From NCBI RefSeq assembly GCF_007676755.1, contig NZ_VEBK01000020.1, positions 1-52,037 on the forward strand: 52,037 nt of DNA. The letters are read 5' to 3'. This DNA comes from Bacillus sp. FJAT-22090 (GTDB lineage: Bacteria > Bacillota > Bacilli > Bacillales_A > Planococcaceae). Below, one piece after another: positions 51,961 through 52,037 of this stretch (its first letter is position 1; each line of letters begins with the position of its first letter). The position numbers and the translations under genes are program-made. The notes under the pieces were generated by a model. The model was not told where the DNA came from. It was given only the letters and a program-made list of their open reading frames with translations, and did no database searches.

Positions 51961-51994
51961 CAAAAAAAGCCGCTACCGATTACTCGGTAACGAC
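51961..51994 (-). terminator. rRNA operon terminator
   Basis: GTCGTTACCGA pairs with TCGGTAGCGGC around GTAA, then TTTTTTTG on the minus strand, just after the 5S rRNA. Confidence 0.85.
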
Positions 51995-52006
51995 TTCTTC
52001 TTGTGT

Positions 52007-52037
52007 GCCCAGCGACGTCCTACTCTCACAGGGGGAG
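52007..52037 (-). rRNA. rrf: 5S rRNA, 3' end only (runs off the right edge)
   Basis: On the minus strand CTCCCCCTGTGAGAGTAGG followed by ACGTCGCTGGGC is the conserved 3' end of bacterial 5S rRNA. Only about 31 bases are in the window. It marks an rrn operon oriented like the genes. Confidence 0.88.

Overview
This window is a stretch of an endospore-forming Firmicutes chromosome close to the replication origin. The genes are SpoIIE, SpoVT, SpoVG, SspF, YabP/YabQ, Fin and AbrB among housekeeping genes. Their order follows the Bacillus subtilis yaaO-tmk to lysS segment almost gene for gene. Base composition is AT-rich. The sequence differences from Bacillus, the missing yabG and yabS/yabT, and the type of intergenic repeats suggest the family Planococcaceae/Caryophanaceae (Psychrobacillus-, Paenisporosarcina- or Lysinibacillus-like). 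That placement is inference. No prophage, insertion sequence, CRISPR array or defence island was found; this is core genome.

Nearly all genes lie on the minus strand, so the canonical order reads right to left. The right edge cuts into the 3' end of a 5S rRNA. The left edge stops in the leader of another rRNA operon, just after two tandem rRNA promoters. The window is therefore the gene block between two co-oriented rrn operons, with the origin expected to the right.

From right to left: a 780-bp spacer with a nested 21-bp tandem repeat; yaaO-tmk-darA-yaaR-holB-ricT-yabA (nucleotide supply, c-di-AMP sensing, replication, Ric complex); trmN6-yazA-rsmI (RNA modification); abrB (plus strand), metG, tatD, yabE, rnmV, ksgA; veg, sspF, ispE, purR-ridA; spoVG, glmU-prs, ctc/rplY, pth, fin, mfd, spoVT; yabM-mazG-rqcP; yabP-yabQ-divIC, yabR; an inverted island with tRNA-Met, tRNA-Glu and a nucleotidyltransferase gene on the plus strand plus a DinB-like gene; spoIIE; tilS-hpt-ftsH; coaX-hslO-yacD; cysK; the folate operon pabB-pabA-pabC-folP-folB-folK; and lysS.

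Promoters for several sigma factors can be read by eye: sigma-A (rrn, tRNA, veg, abrB, cysK, metG), sigma-H (spoVG), sigma-B (ctc), sigma-E (yabP) and sigma-G (spoVT), plus two Spo0A boxes after the abrB promoter. Many operons end in clear hairpin-plus-T terminators. The most unusual items are the 21-bp repeat array beside the right rrn operon, a PabB with the anthranilate-synthase-like PIAGT motif, the inverted tRNA block, a 32-bp perfect palindrome after prs, and a pair of related intergenic repeats. No convincing new multi-gene system was seen.
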